Source: Strigomonas culicis (lineage: Eukaryota; Euglenozoa; Kinetoplastea; Trypanosomatida; Trypanosomatidae). Taken from it: DNA of 27,108 nucleotides. Under the pieces are notes generated by a model, which saw nothing but the letters and a program-made list of their open reading frames with translations, ran no database searches and had not been told where the DNA came from. The position numbers and the translations under genes were made by a program. The DNA lies in assembly GCA_000482145.1 (NCBI GenBank), contig AUXH01000222.1, forward strand, positions 1-27,108. The letters run 5' to 3'. Positions 7,608-14,416 of the stretch are shown in pieces (within the stretch, counting starts at the first letter, position 1; every line of letters begins with the position of its first letter).

Positions 7608-8081
7608 CCGCGCCGTTTCCTCAAAAGGTATGTGACTATCAGATTCAGCTACACATCCATATCCACAAACATAGTAATAAGAACTATAGCTTCCTTGTAC
7701 ATTTTATATACACTGAACATATACATATATACAAGAATGAATGTAAACGTGCATACCCAAAAGAACACATGAAAAGAAAACAAAAAAAAAACAGATTGTT
7801 ATAGTAATGTAATGCAAATACAATGATTCTTGTGGAGTCTATTAGGACTAGCACGTGACTCGTACAAGTGATCTTTCTTTCCTGTTGTTCTTCTCGACGC
7901 AGCCGACCGTGTTACTTTTTTTTTTTTCTATCGAGAGAGAAGAAAAGAGTAGTATACTTTTAAACATTACCTTTCGCGTTCCATCTACTATTTGACTAAG
8001 GGTGCTATCACGTTTAACGTCCCCCCCCCAAAAAAAAAAGAGAAGCTAACCTACAACAGAGAAAGCAACAGCGCAAACGAT
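7608..8081. other. Intergenic spacer, 474 bp
   Basis: The AT-rich 3' UTR of the J-protein gene is followed by splice signals for NAA15. Candidate acceptor AGs are at 7901-7902 and 7934-7935, each after a T-rich tract. A C9/A10 homopolymer junction lies at about 8021-8039. No gene was seen. Confidence 0.6.
7914..7935 (+). promoter_or_regulatory. Predicted trans-splice acceptor for NAA15
   Basis: A T-run at 7914-7929 is followed by AG at 7934-7935. An alternative acceptor is AG at 7901-7902 after the tract at 7873-7896. Both leave ATG 8082 as the first in-frame ATG; the frame opens earlier only with TTG. Confidence 0.45.
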
Positions 8082-10214
8082 ATGGCGGAACCTGTGAAAT
8101 TGCCGGATCAGCAGCGGCGGCTGTTCGACCGGATGAGCCGCGAGTTCGACAACCGCGAATATGCCAAGTCGCTCCGCACGTGCGAGTCGATCCTTAGCGT
8201 TGCGCCGGACCACGCAGACACGGTCGCGATGCACGGTCTCATTCTGCACAACCTGTCCCGCAAGAGCGAGGCCTACGAGACGATCAAGCGCGCCATCGCG
8301 CTGTTCCCGCGCAGCACGATTGCGTGGCACGCGCTGGGCATGTGCCGCCGCACGGATCAGGACTACTCGGCCGCCCTGAAGGCCTTCAAGCAGGCCTCGC
8401 TGACGGACCCTAGCAACTCGAACGTGCTGCGCGACCTCGCGGCGGCCTGTGTGCAGCTGCGGGACTGGGAGCAGTTCCTCTCCGTGCGCGAGAAGATGGT
8501 GACCTCCAAGGCCGGCGTGCGCGCGAACTGGATCGCCCTGTCGTGCGGGCACTACATGCTGGGCAACTATAAGCTGGCGGCGGCCGTGATGGAGGTGATG
8601 ACCAACATCATGGACGCCGGCGAGAACCCGGTGGAGGTGAGCGAGGCGTACCTCTACCGCGTGGAGCTGGAGCTGCTCGGCGGCGCGCCGCACAAGGCGC
8701 TCGAGATCCTCAAGAAGCACGACGCGGAGCTGGTGGACTACAGCACCAAGCTGCTGCTGCGCGCGAAGGCGCACGCGCAGCTGGGCCAGAAGGAGGAGGC
8801 CGAGAAGCGGTACCTCGAGCTCATTGAGAAGGGCTACGCGGAGGGCGACTGCCTGGCGGCGATCGCGCTGCTGCGCAAGATCCCGCTCGACGCGGCCCAC
8901 TGCCCTCGGCAGCAGGTCGACAAGTACGTAGAGCTGGTGGACAGCATCCTCGCGGGCGGCCGCCGGCCGTACGCGGAGCGCCACATTCTCGACTGCGTGC
9001 CGGTCGAGCAGCTCCGGCCGCGGCTGCTGGCCTACGTGAAGCCGTACATCACCCGCATGATCCCGTCCCTCTTCAGCGTGCTCAAGTCGCTCTACAAGGA
9101 CCCGGCGCGCGCGCAGGTGGTAGGCGAGGTGTTCCTGCAGCTCCTCGCCGAGCTCGAGGCGAAGGACTTTGCGACGTCGTTTGGCGGCGAGGCGGACCCG
9201 ACCTACATCCTCTGGGTGTACATGTACCTAGCCACGCACTACCGCCGCGTGGGCGACCACGCGCAGGCGCACCACTACATTGACAAGGCCATCGCGCACA
9301 CGCCGACGCTCGAGATCCTGTACCTGGAGAAGGCGCGCATCTACCAAGCGGAGGGCGGCAAGACGGTCGAGGCGGCCGCCGCGGCCGACACGGCGCGGCT
9401 GCTCGACCTGCAGGACAAGTACCTCAACACCGAGGCGGCCAAGTTCTTCCTGCGCAACAACGACATTGAGAAGGCGGAGGAGACGATGCAGCTCTTCTAC
9501 AAGGACGCGATCGTGAAGGGCGACACGTACCTCGTGGCACTCGAGTCGCAGTGCAGCTGGTACGAGGTCGAGGTCGGCGAGGCCTTCTACCGCAAGGGCG
9601 ACTACGTGTCGGCGCTGCAGAACCTGCTCATGTTCGAGCTGCACCACAAGCAGAACCACTGCGAGCTCAACGACTTCCACAACTATGTGTTCCGCCGCAA
9701 CACGATGCGCACGTGGTTTGACGTGCTCCACAACGACGACCACATGGAGGAGAACAAGTTCTTCCTGCAGTTCTGCCCGGGCCTCGTGCGCACGTACATG
9801 AAGGTGGACGAGCTGGGTGAGGCGGCGGTGCGCGCCGCCCACGTGCCGCGGCCGGAGCTGAGCCTCGAGGGGCTCAGCGCCGACGACACGAAGCGCATCA
9901 CGCAGCTGCAGGAGGAGTACTGCATCCAGGACATTGACCTGTCGCAGCCGCTGGAGAAGGCGGAGCGGTACATGGGGTACCTGCTGCAGCACCGCAGCCA
10001 CGCCGTCGCGACGCACACGCTCGCGGTGGAGTTCTACACCCACGCGAAGAAGCCCCTGCTCGTCGCGCGCGCCCTGTACGCGCTGCACAAGCTGCACCAC
10101 GCCAACATGGAGACGCTCAAGGCGGCGTTTGAGCAGGGCCTCCTCGCGGCCAGCAGGGCGTCGATGGACGCACGTGTGCTGGGCGTCGTGGAGGAGGTGC
10201 TGGCTGCCATGTGA
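8082..10214 (+). CDS. NAA15: NatA N-terminal acetyltransferase auxiliary subunit NAA15 (NAT1)
   Basis: This is a 710-residue TPR superhelix. NAA15 anchors the catalytic subunit NAA10 to the ribosome and shapes its active site so that nascent chains starting with Ser, Ala, Thr, Gly or Val after Met removal are N-acetylated. The N-terminal block is diagnostic: LPDQQRRLFDRMSREFDNRE, then CESILSVAPDHADTVAMHGL, and NWIALSCGHYMLGNYKLA. These are followed by continuous TPR-like helices, including HALGMCRRTDQDYSAALKAF at about 86-105 and LWVYMYLATHYRRVGDH at about 377-394. A conserved late block lies near 500 (EVGEAFYRKGDYVSALQNL). The protein is shorter than the human one (about 866 residues) and lacks the long charged C-terminal tail. 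ATG 8082 is the first in-frame ATG. It is the last gene of the plus array, next to the strand switch, and has very high GC. Confidence 0.93.
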   Translation: MAEPVKLPDQQRRLFDRMSREFDNREYAKSLRTCESILSVAPDHADTVAMHGLILHNLSRKSEAYETIKRAIALFPRSTIAWHALGMCRRTDQDYSAALKAFKQASLTDPSNSNVLRDLAAACVQLRDWEQFLSVREKMVTSKAGVRANWIALSCGHYMLGNYKLAAAVMEVMTNIMDAGENPVEVSEAYLYRVELELLGGAPHKALEILKKHDAELVDYSTKLLLRAKAHAQLGQKEEAEKRYLELIEKGYAEGDCLAAIALLRKIPLDAAHCPRQQVDKYVELVDSILAGGRRPYAERHILDCVPVEQLRPRLLAYVKPYITRMIPSLFSVLKSLYKDPARAQVVGEVFLQLLAELEAKDFATSFGGEADPTYILWVYMYLATHYRRVGDHAQAHHYIDKAIAHTPTLEILYLEKARIYQAEGGKTVEAAAAADTARLLDLQDKYLNTEAAKFFLRNNDIEKAEETMQLFYKDAIVKGDTYLVALESQCSWYEVEVGEAFYRKGDYVSALQNLLMFELHHKQNHCELNDFHNYVFRRNTMRTWFDVLHNDDHMEENKFFLQFCPGLVRTYMKVDELGEAAVRAAHVPRPELSLEGLSADDTKRITQLQEEYCIQDIDLSQPLEKAERYMGYLLQHRSHAVATHTLAVEFYTHAKKPLLVARALYALHKLHHANMETLKAAFEQGLLAASRASMDARVLGVVEEVLAAM

Positions 10215-10227
10215 AACGAGCACGCAT

Positions 10228-10292
10228 CTGTGTCTGTGTAGGTGTGTTTGTGTGTGTGTGTGTGTGTGCGTATGTGTGTGGTGGGGGGGGGG
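10228..10292. repeat. GT-rich repeat ending in a G10 run
   Basis: Alternating GT covers most of 10228-10281 and runs into ten consecutive G at 10283-10292. It starts 14 bp after the NAA15 stop codon, in its 3' UTR. Confidence 0.9.
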
Positions 10293-10546
10293 TCTTCACG
10301 AGAAGTGGATGCAAACAACACTTATTCTTTCTCCAGACAAAAGGAACGAAAAAAAAAAAAGAACGTAATTCTCTTAACCTTTTAATAAGCAAGCCAACCA
10401 ACAACAACAAAAAAAAGACACGAACCAATTGACCGGTGCCCTTTCACAAAGCGTTTGGCCACATCGCGCTTGTTCTTCTTTCTTGCTCTTCGTGCGTCAC
10501 TATGCCGCCTTCTTCTCCTCACCCGCTCTCTCTTTTCTCTAGTTTC

Positions 10547-10581
10547 AAAAAAAAAAAAACAGAACCGGGTGCCGGTTGCTC
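10547..10581 (-). terminator. Hairpin followed by a T13 run (possible RNA polymerase III or processing signal)
   Basis: Read on the minus strand, a perfect 6-bp inverted repeat (AACCGG, 3-nt loop, CCGGTT; plus positions 10564-10578) is followed three bases later by 13 T (plus 10547-10559 is A13). It lies about 70 bp beyond the tRNA's own T7 run. The structure is visible directly; a terminator function is inference. Confidence 0.4.
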
Positions 10582-10636
10582 CGTGGGGTTAAGCGGGGCC
10601 CGCAGCGGCTCCCGGGGAGCCGATGCGCCGGCAGCG
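10560..10636 (-). other. GC-rich segment between two T-runs, candidate structured RNA
   Basis: A GC-rich stretch of 77 bp sits between A13 and A7 (T-runs on the minus strand), directly downstream of tRNA-Arg. It contains an inverted repeat GGCTCCC/GGGAGCC at 10607-10621 and the hairpin at 10564-10578. It does not have the B-box or cloverleaf of a tRNA, and I do not recognise an snRNA or 7SL. It could be spacer. Confidence 0.25.
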
Positions 10637-10643
10637 AAAAAAA
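10637..10643 (-). terminator. RNA polymerase III terminator of tRNA-Arg
   Basis: Seven A on the plus strand are T7 on the minus strand, two bases beyond the discriminator base of the tRNA. This is the standard polymerase III stop signal. Confidence 0.85.
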
Positions 10644-10645
10644 GT

Positions 10646-10717
10646 CATCCGTGACAGGATTCGAACCTGCAACCCTCTGATCCGTAGTCAGATGCTCTTC
10701 CATTGAGCCACACGGAC
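10646..10717 (-). tRNA. tRNA-Arg (anticodon ACG)
   Basis: The minus strand folds into a complete cloverleaf. The acceptor stem pairs GTCCGTG with CACGGAT (first pair G-U). The D arm is GCTC-AATGGAA-GAGC, the anticodon arm TCTGA-CTACGGA-TCAGA, the variable loop GGGTT, and the T arm GCAGG-TTCGAAT-CCTGT with one G-U. The anticodon ACG lies at 10683-10685 and, after A34 is modified to inosine, would read CGU, CGC and CGA. The internal promoter boxes are intact: A box TGGCTCAATGG (10700-10710) and B box GGTTCGAATCC (10657-10667). There is no intron and no encoded CCA. It lies between two converging RNA polymerase II units, a position where trypanosomatid tRNA genes often occur. Confidence 0.95.
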
Positions 10718-11021
10718 TTGTTGCCCTTCCACCTCGCCTGCGGAGGGTGTGTGTGTGTGGGCCAGGGGTTAACATACCCTTGGCGCCAGGGGGAAGGGCG
10801 CGGCTGCCTCACCGGCACAGGGGGGCGGGCCGCTTCCGTGCGTTCTCTCCAAAAACTAAAAGCGCGCTAGAAGGAAGAGGTGGGGGAGCAAAAGGAGCTA
10901 GTAAGCAGGGACGGCAGCTGCGTGCAACGAGGCACTTGTTTCCGTTTTTTTTTTTTTAATCTCAACAGGCGGTTTGGTCGCTATGGTTGTCCCTCTTCGC
11001 TTGCATGTGTGCCGCGCGCTG
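10718..11021. other. Convergent strand-switch region, right part
   Basis: About 300 bp lie between the tRNA and the stop codon of the acetyltransferase gene, including its 3' UTR. They contain a short GT stretch at 10747-10758, several G-runs (10823-10828 and 10882-10886) and a T13 run on the plus strand at 10946-10958. No gene was found. Confidence 0.65.
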
Positions 11022-11723
11022 TCACAGTTTGGCGTGGCCCAGCGTGAGGCGCTGGCGGCCGTCGGCGTCGAAGTTCTCGGGGGCCAGCCACTTCTCGAGT
11101 CGCTGCTTGACCTCTGGCCACTCGCTGTCAATGATTGCGAGCCAGTCCGTGTCCTTGCTGCGGCCCTTGACGATTTGGTTCTGCCGGTGCGTCGCCTCGA
11201 ACTTGTAGCCGAAGCGCTCCGCGCTGCGGCGCGACGGCTTGTTGAGGCTGTCCAGCCGCCACGAGAGGCGCCGGTAGTGCAGCTCCTCAAAGACGTAGCG
11301 GGCGAGGAGGTACTGCGCCTCGGTGGCGGCCGCCGTCCGCTTCAGCTCGTCCGCGTAGATGACCCAGCGCGTCTCGGCCGCGCCCGTGGTGGTGTCAATG
11401 TCACCGATGGAGGCCGTGCCGGCAACCTGGTTGGTCTTCTTGTGGATGATCGCAAAAAAGTAGGGGTCCGCGCTCGCCTCCATCTCCTTCACGAAGCGGC
11501 TGCACGCCTCCGGCGATGAGAAGCTCGTCCACGACATGTACGTCCAGTTGTGCGGCGGCATGTTGGGGCAGAAAATGTTCTCGTACAGCCCCTTCCCGTG
11601 CTTCGCCTCGCTCACCTTCTCCAGGCGACAGAAACGCCCATCCAGTGCCTCGCAGGAGGGCACTGGAAAGTCCCGTCGGGAAAGTATCTCCCCAACGGGC
11701 TGTCCGAATTCGTTTATGGGCAT
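11022..11723 (-). CDS. GNAT-family N-acetyltransferase (RimJ/RimL-like)
   Basis: This protein has 233 residues from ATG 11723. The start is fixed by a clean splice acceptor at 11768-11769 with no other ATG in the 44-nt leader; an in-frame ATG at 11813 lies upstream of that acceptor. The opening MPINEFGQPVG, the block LYENIFCPNMPPHNWTYMSW, then AIIHKKTNQVAGTASIGDID and the terminal blocks ELHYRRLSWRLDSLNKPSRR and AERFGYKFEATHR fit the RimL-like (Acetyltransf_3) GNAT family. In that family acetyl-CoA binds beside the strand and helix that here read AATEAQYLLARYVFEEL. The substrate could be a small amine, an antibiotic-like molecule or a protein N-terminus and cannot be told from sequence. There is no targeting signal or membrane segment, so it is probably cytosolic. 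It is the last gene of the minus array before the strand switch. Confidence 0.88.
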   Translation of the reverse strand: MPINEFGQPVGEILSRRDFPVPSCEALDGRFCRLEKVSEAKHGKGLYENIFCPNMPPHNWTYMSWTSFSSPEACSRFVKEMEASADPYFFAIIHKKTNQVAGTASIGDIDTTTGAAETRWVIYADELKRTAAATEAQYLLARYVFEELHYRRLSWRLDSLNKPSRRSAERFGYKFEATHRQNQIVKGRSKDTDWLAIIDSEWPEVKQRLEKWLAPENFDADGRQRLTLGHAKL

Positions 11724-12269
11724 TGTCTTTATCGCAGCGTCGTGAACGCGAGGTGGTGAGCAAATACCTGAGGCGCGACAACAGTCAGAAGAAGGAAGAG
11801 AGGAAGGATACATCTATGGTGATGACCAGTGAACATGGCGCCCAGCGAAGCGATAGGGATATGGACTCGCAGTGCACAAGCAAAAGTTGCAGACATCTGT
11901 TTTCCTTGTCTTTTTTTTTTTGGTTGAGTAGTACTCGCACAAAAGAAAGAAGTTTGAAAAATGAAAAAGCTTTAAAAAAAAGAAAAAAAAAGTACTGCAT
12001 TTTTATAGTAGTTTCTTAGTGAAACTATGCAGACCTGTTTGTTGAAGAGAGCAAAAACACAAAAAAATGGAACCATTTTTTTTTTGTGTGTGTTTTTCAC
12101 AATTGAGAATTTTTTTTTCGGTATTTTGTTTTGATCGTAGAATTGAGAGAATCAAATACGCTTGGCCACTACCTCCTTTACTGTGACGTTCCTGCCTGGG
12201 GGACAGAACGCGCTGCATACGAAAGAGTCGGTGGCATACTATTTGAATTCTCATGTTGACGTACAGCAA
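11724..12269. other. Intergenic spacer, 546 bp
   Basis: This spacer holds the 3' UTR of the small Cys-rich gene and the leader of the acetyltransferase gene. T- and A-homopolymers occur at 11910-11990 and 12060-12120. No further gene was found. Confidence 0.6.
11768..11810 (-). promoter_or_regulatory. Predicted trans-splice acceptor for the GNAT gene
   Basis: On the minus strand a pyrimidine tract (plus 11787-11810) is followed by the first AG (plus 11768-11769), leaving a 44-nt leader whose first ATG is 11723. Confidence 0.7.
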
Positions 12270-12473
12270 TCAAGCGACTTCAAAGGCACGTGCGGGGTTC
12301 AAAAGCGGTGGATCAATTTCTTGGACACGCGTACGCACGAAGCCGTACTTCAACTGTTCCTCCGGCGAGTGCATGTCGTACACGCTGTGTGCACATCTGC
12401 AGTGAGCACACCGTTTGCAACACCCCTTCTTCAGGAAGTGTTGGCAAGCACACTTTTTGAACCGAGGTATCAT
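12270..12473 (-). CDS. Small Cys/His-rich protein, probably zinc-binding (67 aa)
   Basis: This short gene is easily missed. On the minus strand a strong CT-rich tract ends in AG at plus 12565-12566, and the first ATG afterwards is 12473 (no other ATG in the 91-nt leader). It opens a 67-residue frame. Residues 1-30 hold seven Cys and three His in a compact pattern: C8, C10, H12, C18, C19, C22, H24, C25, C27 and H29. This suggests one or two zinc sites. Residues 31-67 are a charged tail (MHSPEEQLKYGFVRTRVQEI) without low complexity. The longer frame upstream is T-rich leader sequence and not protein-like. I do not recognise the family and assign no function. The spacing between its neighbours (GNAT and the LigB-like gene) would otherwise be an unusually long 1.08-kb gap. 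Conservation in related genomes would settle it. Confidence 0.6.
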   Translation of the reverse strand: MIPRFKKCACQHFLKKGCCKRCAHCRCAHSVYDMHSPEEQLKYGFVRTRVQEIDPPLLNPARAFEVA

Positions 12474-12800
12474 GATGAGAGAAGAAAAGAATGGAAAAGA
12501 GGTAAACAAATAACACGAATGATAAAAAGGGAAAAAAAAAGCAAGAAAGAAGAAAGGTGAGGATCTAAACCGCAAGAAACAACCGAGAAAGAGAAAGAGA
12601 GAGAGAGAAAACGCATGTGGTTCAGTGTGCGAGTGCGATGCAACGTGAAGCGGTAGTGTACGGACCTGCCTCCCCCCTCCCCCCCCCCTAAAACAATAAC
12701 AATGACAACAAGGAAGCGTCAGAATCCATGTAGATATGAGAGTCGCAACGAAGGGACATAAAAGAACAAAGAAGATCAAGCAGTTGGCTACGGCACCGGG
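12474..12800. other. Intergenic spacer, 327 bp
   Basis: This spacer holds the 3' UTR of the LigB-like gene and the leader and acceptor of the Cys-rich gene. It is purine-rich on the plus strand (pyrimidine-rich on the coding strand), with a C-run at 12671-12689. Nothing else was seen. Confidence 0.6.
12565..12613 (-). promoter_or_regulatory. Predicted trans-splice acceptor for the Cys-rich gene
   Basis: On the minus strand a (CT)n-type tract (plus 12584-12613) runs through a T-rich stretch to TTTAG, with AG at plus 12565-12566. This is one of the best acceptor signals in the window and supports a real transcript unit here. Confidence 0.65.
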
Positions 12801-13781
12801 TCACTCTTCAAATAAGTAGTGGCGCACGTTTGCCGCAAGAAATGGCATGTTAGCCACTTCCCTTGCTGGGCGCCCGCCCGCCGTGCCCAGCAAGGTGAGC
12901 AGCGGCATCAGGTGCTCCTGTCCGTAGGACGGGTGCGCCTCGTCAAAGCCGGGAAAGCTCTTCACACGCACCATCTCCTCGCGCCTCGCGGCCGGTGTCA
13001 GCGGCGCTTCCGCCGTCAGGACCCGCGTCAGTGCGTCGTTGAATGTCCTGCCTGCGTCGCGCTGCGAGTACAGGTAGTCAAAGTGGTGCATGGACGACCC
13101 GCTACCGATGAAGAGAACGCCGCGCTCGCGGAACCGGCGGAGCGCCTCGCCGATGCGGATGTGCTCGCCCGGGTCGTCCGACCGCAGCACCGCAATCGGG
13201 ACGACGGGGATGTCCGCCGCGGGGAACATGCGCAGCAGCGGCACGAAGACGCTATGGTCGTACGGGCGCTGCGGGTTGGCGCGCGCCGACATGCCGCGCG
13301 ACCGCAGCGCGTCGACCATCTCGGTGGCCAGCGCGGGGGCGCCGGGCGCGGTGTACACCAGCGCGTAGGCCGCCGCTGGAAAGCCCGAGTAGTCGTAGTG
13401 CATCGCCGGGCGCGCCGCGCTGCCCACCTCCGGGTGCCGCGTCTGATAGTGTGCCGACACGACGGCAATGGCGGAAGGGCGGCCGTAGCGTCCGGTGAGA
13501 TAGGACACGTGCTCCTGCCACTTCTCGACCATTTCCGCGTGCTGCGGGTCGCCCAGCACCGGCAGCGGGCCGCCCCCGTGACAAATAAACAAGGCGGGGT
13601 AAAGGACGGTGGCTGCTACTTGAGCGGCAGGCGCTGCCGAGGGCTGAGGGCCCAGTGCCGCCTCCGTTTTGTCTGACGGCGATGGGGGTGGCGTGAAACT
13701 GGGGCGCGGCAAACAGGGGATGAGAACAGCAACTGCAAGAACCGCTATGACCAATAAAAAAAATGTCAAACTAACGCGCAT
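12801..13781 (-). CDS. LigB/DODA-type extradiol ring-cleavage dioxygenase-like protein
   Basis: This is a 326-residue protein. Residues 5-22 form a hydrophobic signal anchor or signal peptide (FFLLVIAVLAVAVLIP), followed by a Pro-rich linker to about 58. The rest matches class III extradiol dioxygenases of the DODA/YgiD type, which use a metal bound by His residues to open catechol-like rings. The key His blocks are present: ALFICHGGGPLPVL (H68), VVSAHYQTRHPEV (H111), RPYDHSVFVPLL (H176), FIGSGSSMHHFDYL (H232 and H233) and EAHPSYGQEHLMPLL (H283 and H290). The domain length is usual for the family. The fold is widespread in bacteria, plants and fungi, so bacterial acquisition is possible but unproven. 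The N-terminal anchor is odd for the family, which is usually cytosolic. The substrate is unknown. No other in-frame Met lies before the first catalytic block, so ATG 13781 is the start. Confidence 0.88.
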   Translation of the reverse strand: MRVSLTFFLLVIAVLAVAVLIPCLPRPSFTPPPSPSDKTEAALGPQPSAAPAAQVAATVLYPALFICHGGGPLPVLGDPQHAEMVEKWQEHVSYLTGRYGRPSAIAVVSAHYQTRHPEVGSAARPAMHYDYSGFPAAAYALVYTAPGAPALATEMVDALRSRGMSARANPQRPYDHSVFVPLLRMFPAADIPVVPIAVLRSDDPGEHIRIGEALRRFRERGVLFIGSGSSMHHFDYLYSQRDAGRTFNDALTRVLTAEAPLTPAARREEMVRVKSFPGFDEAHPSYGQEHLMPLLTLLGTAGGRPAREVANMPFLAANVRHYLFEE

Positions 13782-13972
13782 ACTTGCAATAAATCCAATC
13801 GAGAGGGGAGCGTATCGAAGTGTAACAGTGCAAGGATGCGTGTGGAAGCTGCTGTGTATACATTCTGATTTTGTGGAAGTTTATTTTTTATTTGATGTTG
13901 TTGGTGGTGGTGTTTATTAGAACCAGTGAAGCAATGATGAATGTTCTATCTTTTGTTGTTGGTATTGCCTAC

Positions 13973-13996
13973 ATATACATATATATATATATATAT
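13973..13996. repeat. (TA)n microsatellite
   Basis: About 24 bp of alternating A and T lie between the LigB-like and adenylate kinase genes. Confidence 0.85.
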
Positions 13997-14365
13997 TATT
14001 TTTTGCATGTTGCTATGTTGTAGTATACGGTGTTTTACTTTAATCCTTTGATAAAGGTGAGAAGCAAAACATGGAGTCGCAGATTTCGAGAAAAACAATA
14101 ATGATAATAATGATAATCATAATGATACGATAAAATACAAGTTTTTTGTTTTTTGTGAGCATTCCTTTTTTTCCCTTCATGAAAAAAAAAAAACTGAACA
14201 CACACACACACTCATGTGCATACTTGCTAACACACAAGCACATTCTCATTGTTATTACAGCAACATCAAGGGAAAAAACAAGTATTAAAAAAAACAGAGA
14301 TAAGTAAAACATCATTTATCGCACACATGCCACAGTAAGCAACATGAAAGGAGAGAGTATGTATG

Positions 14366-14367
14366 TG

Positions 14368-14416
<49 letters not shown>
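14366..14416. repeat. Composite alternating purine-pyrimidine repeat abutting the ADK stop codon
   Basis: About 51 bp of nearly unbroken alternation run from TA units through (TG)14 to GCGCGC and end at the base next to the stop codon of adenylate kinase (14417-14419). Such tracts favour Z-DNA. Confidence 0.9.

Larger units (their letters stand above)
10215..10645. other. Convergent strand-switch region, left part
   Basis: The plus array (ending at 10214) and the minus array (ending at 11022) converge here. This part holds the GT-rich/G10 tract, an A-rich stretch at 10345-10420, a T/C-rich stretch at 10470-10542, an A13 run and a GC-rich hairpin-bearing segment. Transcription by RNA polymerase II should terminate in such a region from both sides. 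No protein-coding gene is credible here. Confidence 0.75.
13782..14416. other. Intergenic spacer, 635 bp, microsatellite-rich
   Basis: This spacer holds the 3' UTR of adenylate kinase and the leader of the LigB-like gene. It contains a (TA)n tract at 13973-13996, an A-rich ATA/ATG stretch at 14095-14135 and a composite (TA)n(TG)n(GC)n tract at 14366-14416. A frame at 14040-14315 is low-complexity and is rejected. Confidence 0.6.

Noticed and set aside
9228..10223. A 331-codon minus-strand frame opposite NAA15
   Set aside because: It is a shadow of the strongly conserved NAA15 frame; it is Leu/Val/Arg/His-rich with no motifs.
10560..10636. A second tRNA beside tRNA-Arg
   Set aside because: No B box (GGTTCRANTCC) or cloverleaf could be formed; it is kept only as a structured segment of unknown nature.
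11724..11813. A 30-residue N-terminal extension of the GNAT protein
   Set aside because: It lies upstream of and across the predicted acceptor (11768-11769) and its polypyrimidine tract, and is not protein-like.
12162..12560. A plus-strand 132-codon frame opposite the Cys-rich gene
   Set aside because: It lies in the minus-strand array, lacks an ATG start at its beginning, and its end is low-complexity Lys/Glu/Arg. The minus-strand frame has better splice and composition evidence.
14040..14315. A 91-codon minus-strand frame between the LigB-like and ADK genes
   Set aside because: It is low-complexity (poly-Ile, poly-Phe) and encoded by A/T-rich repeats; no splice signal specific to it was seen.
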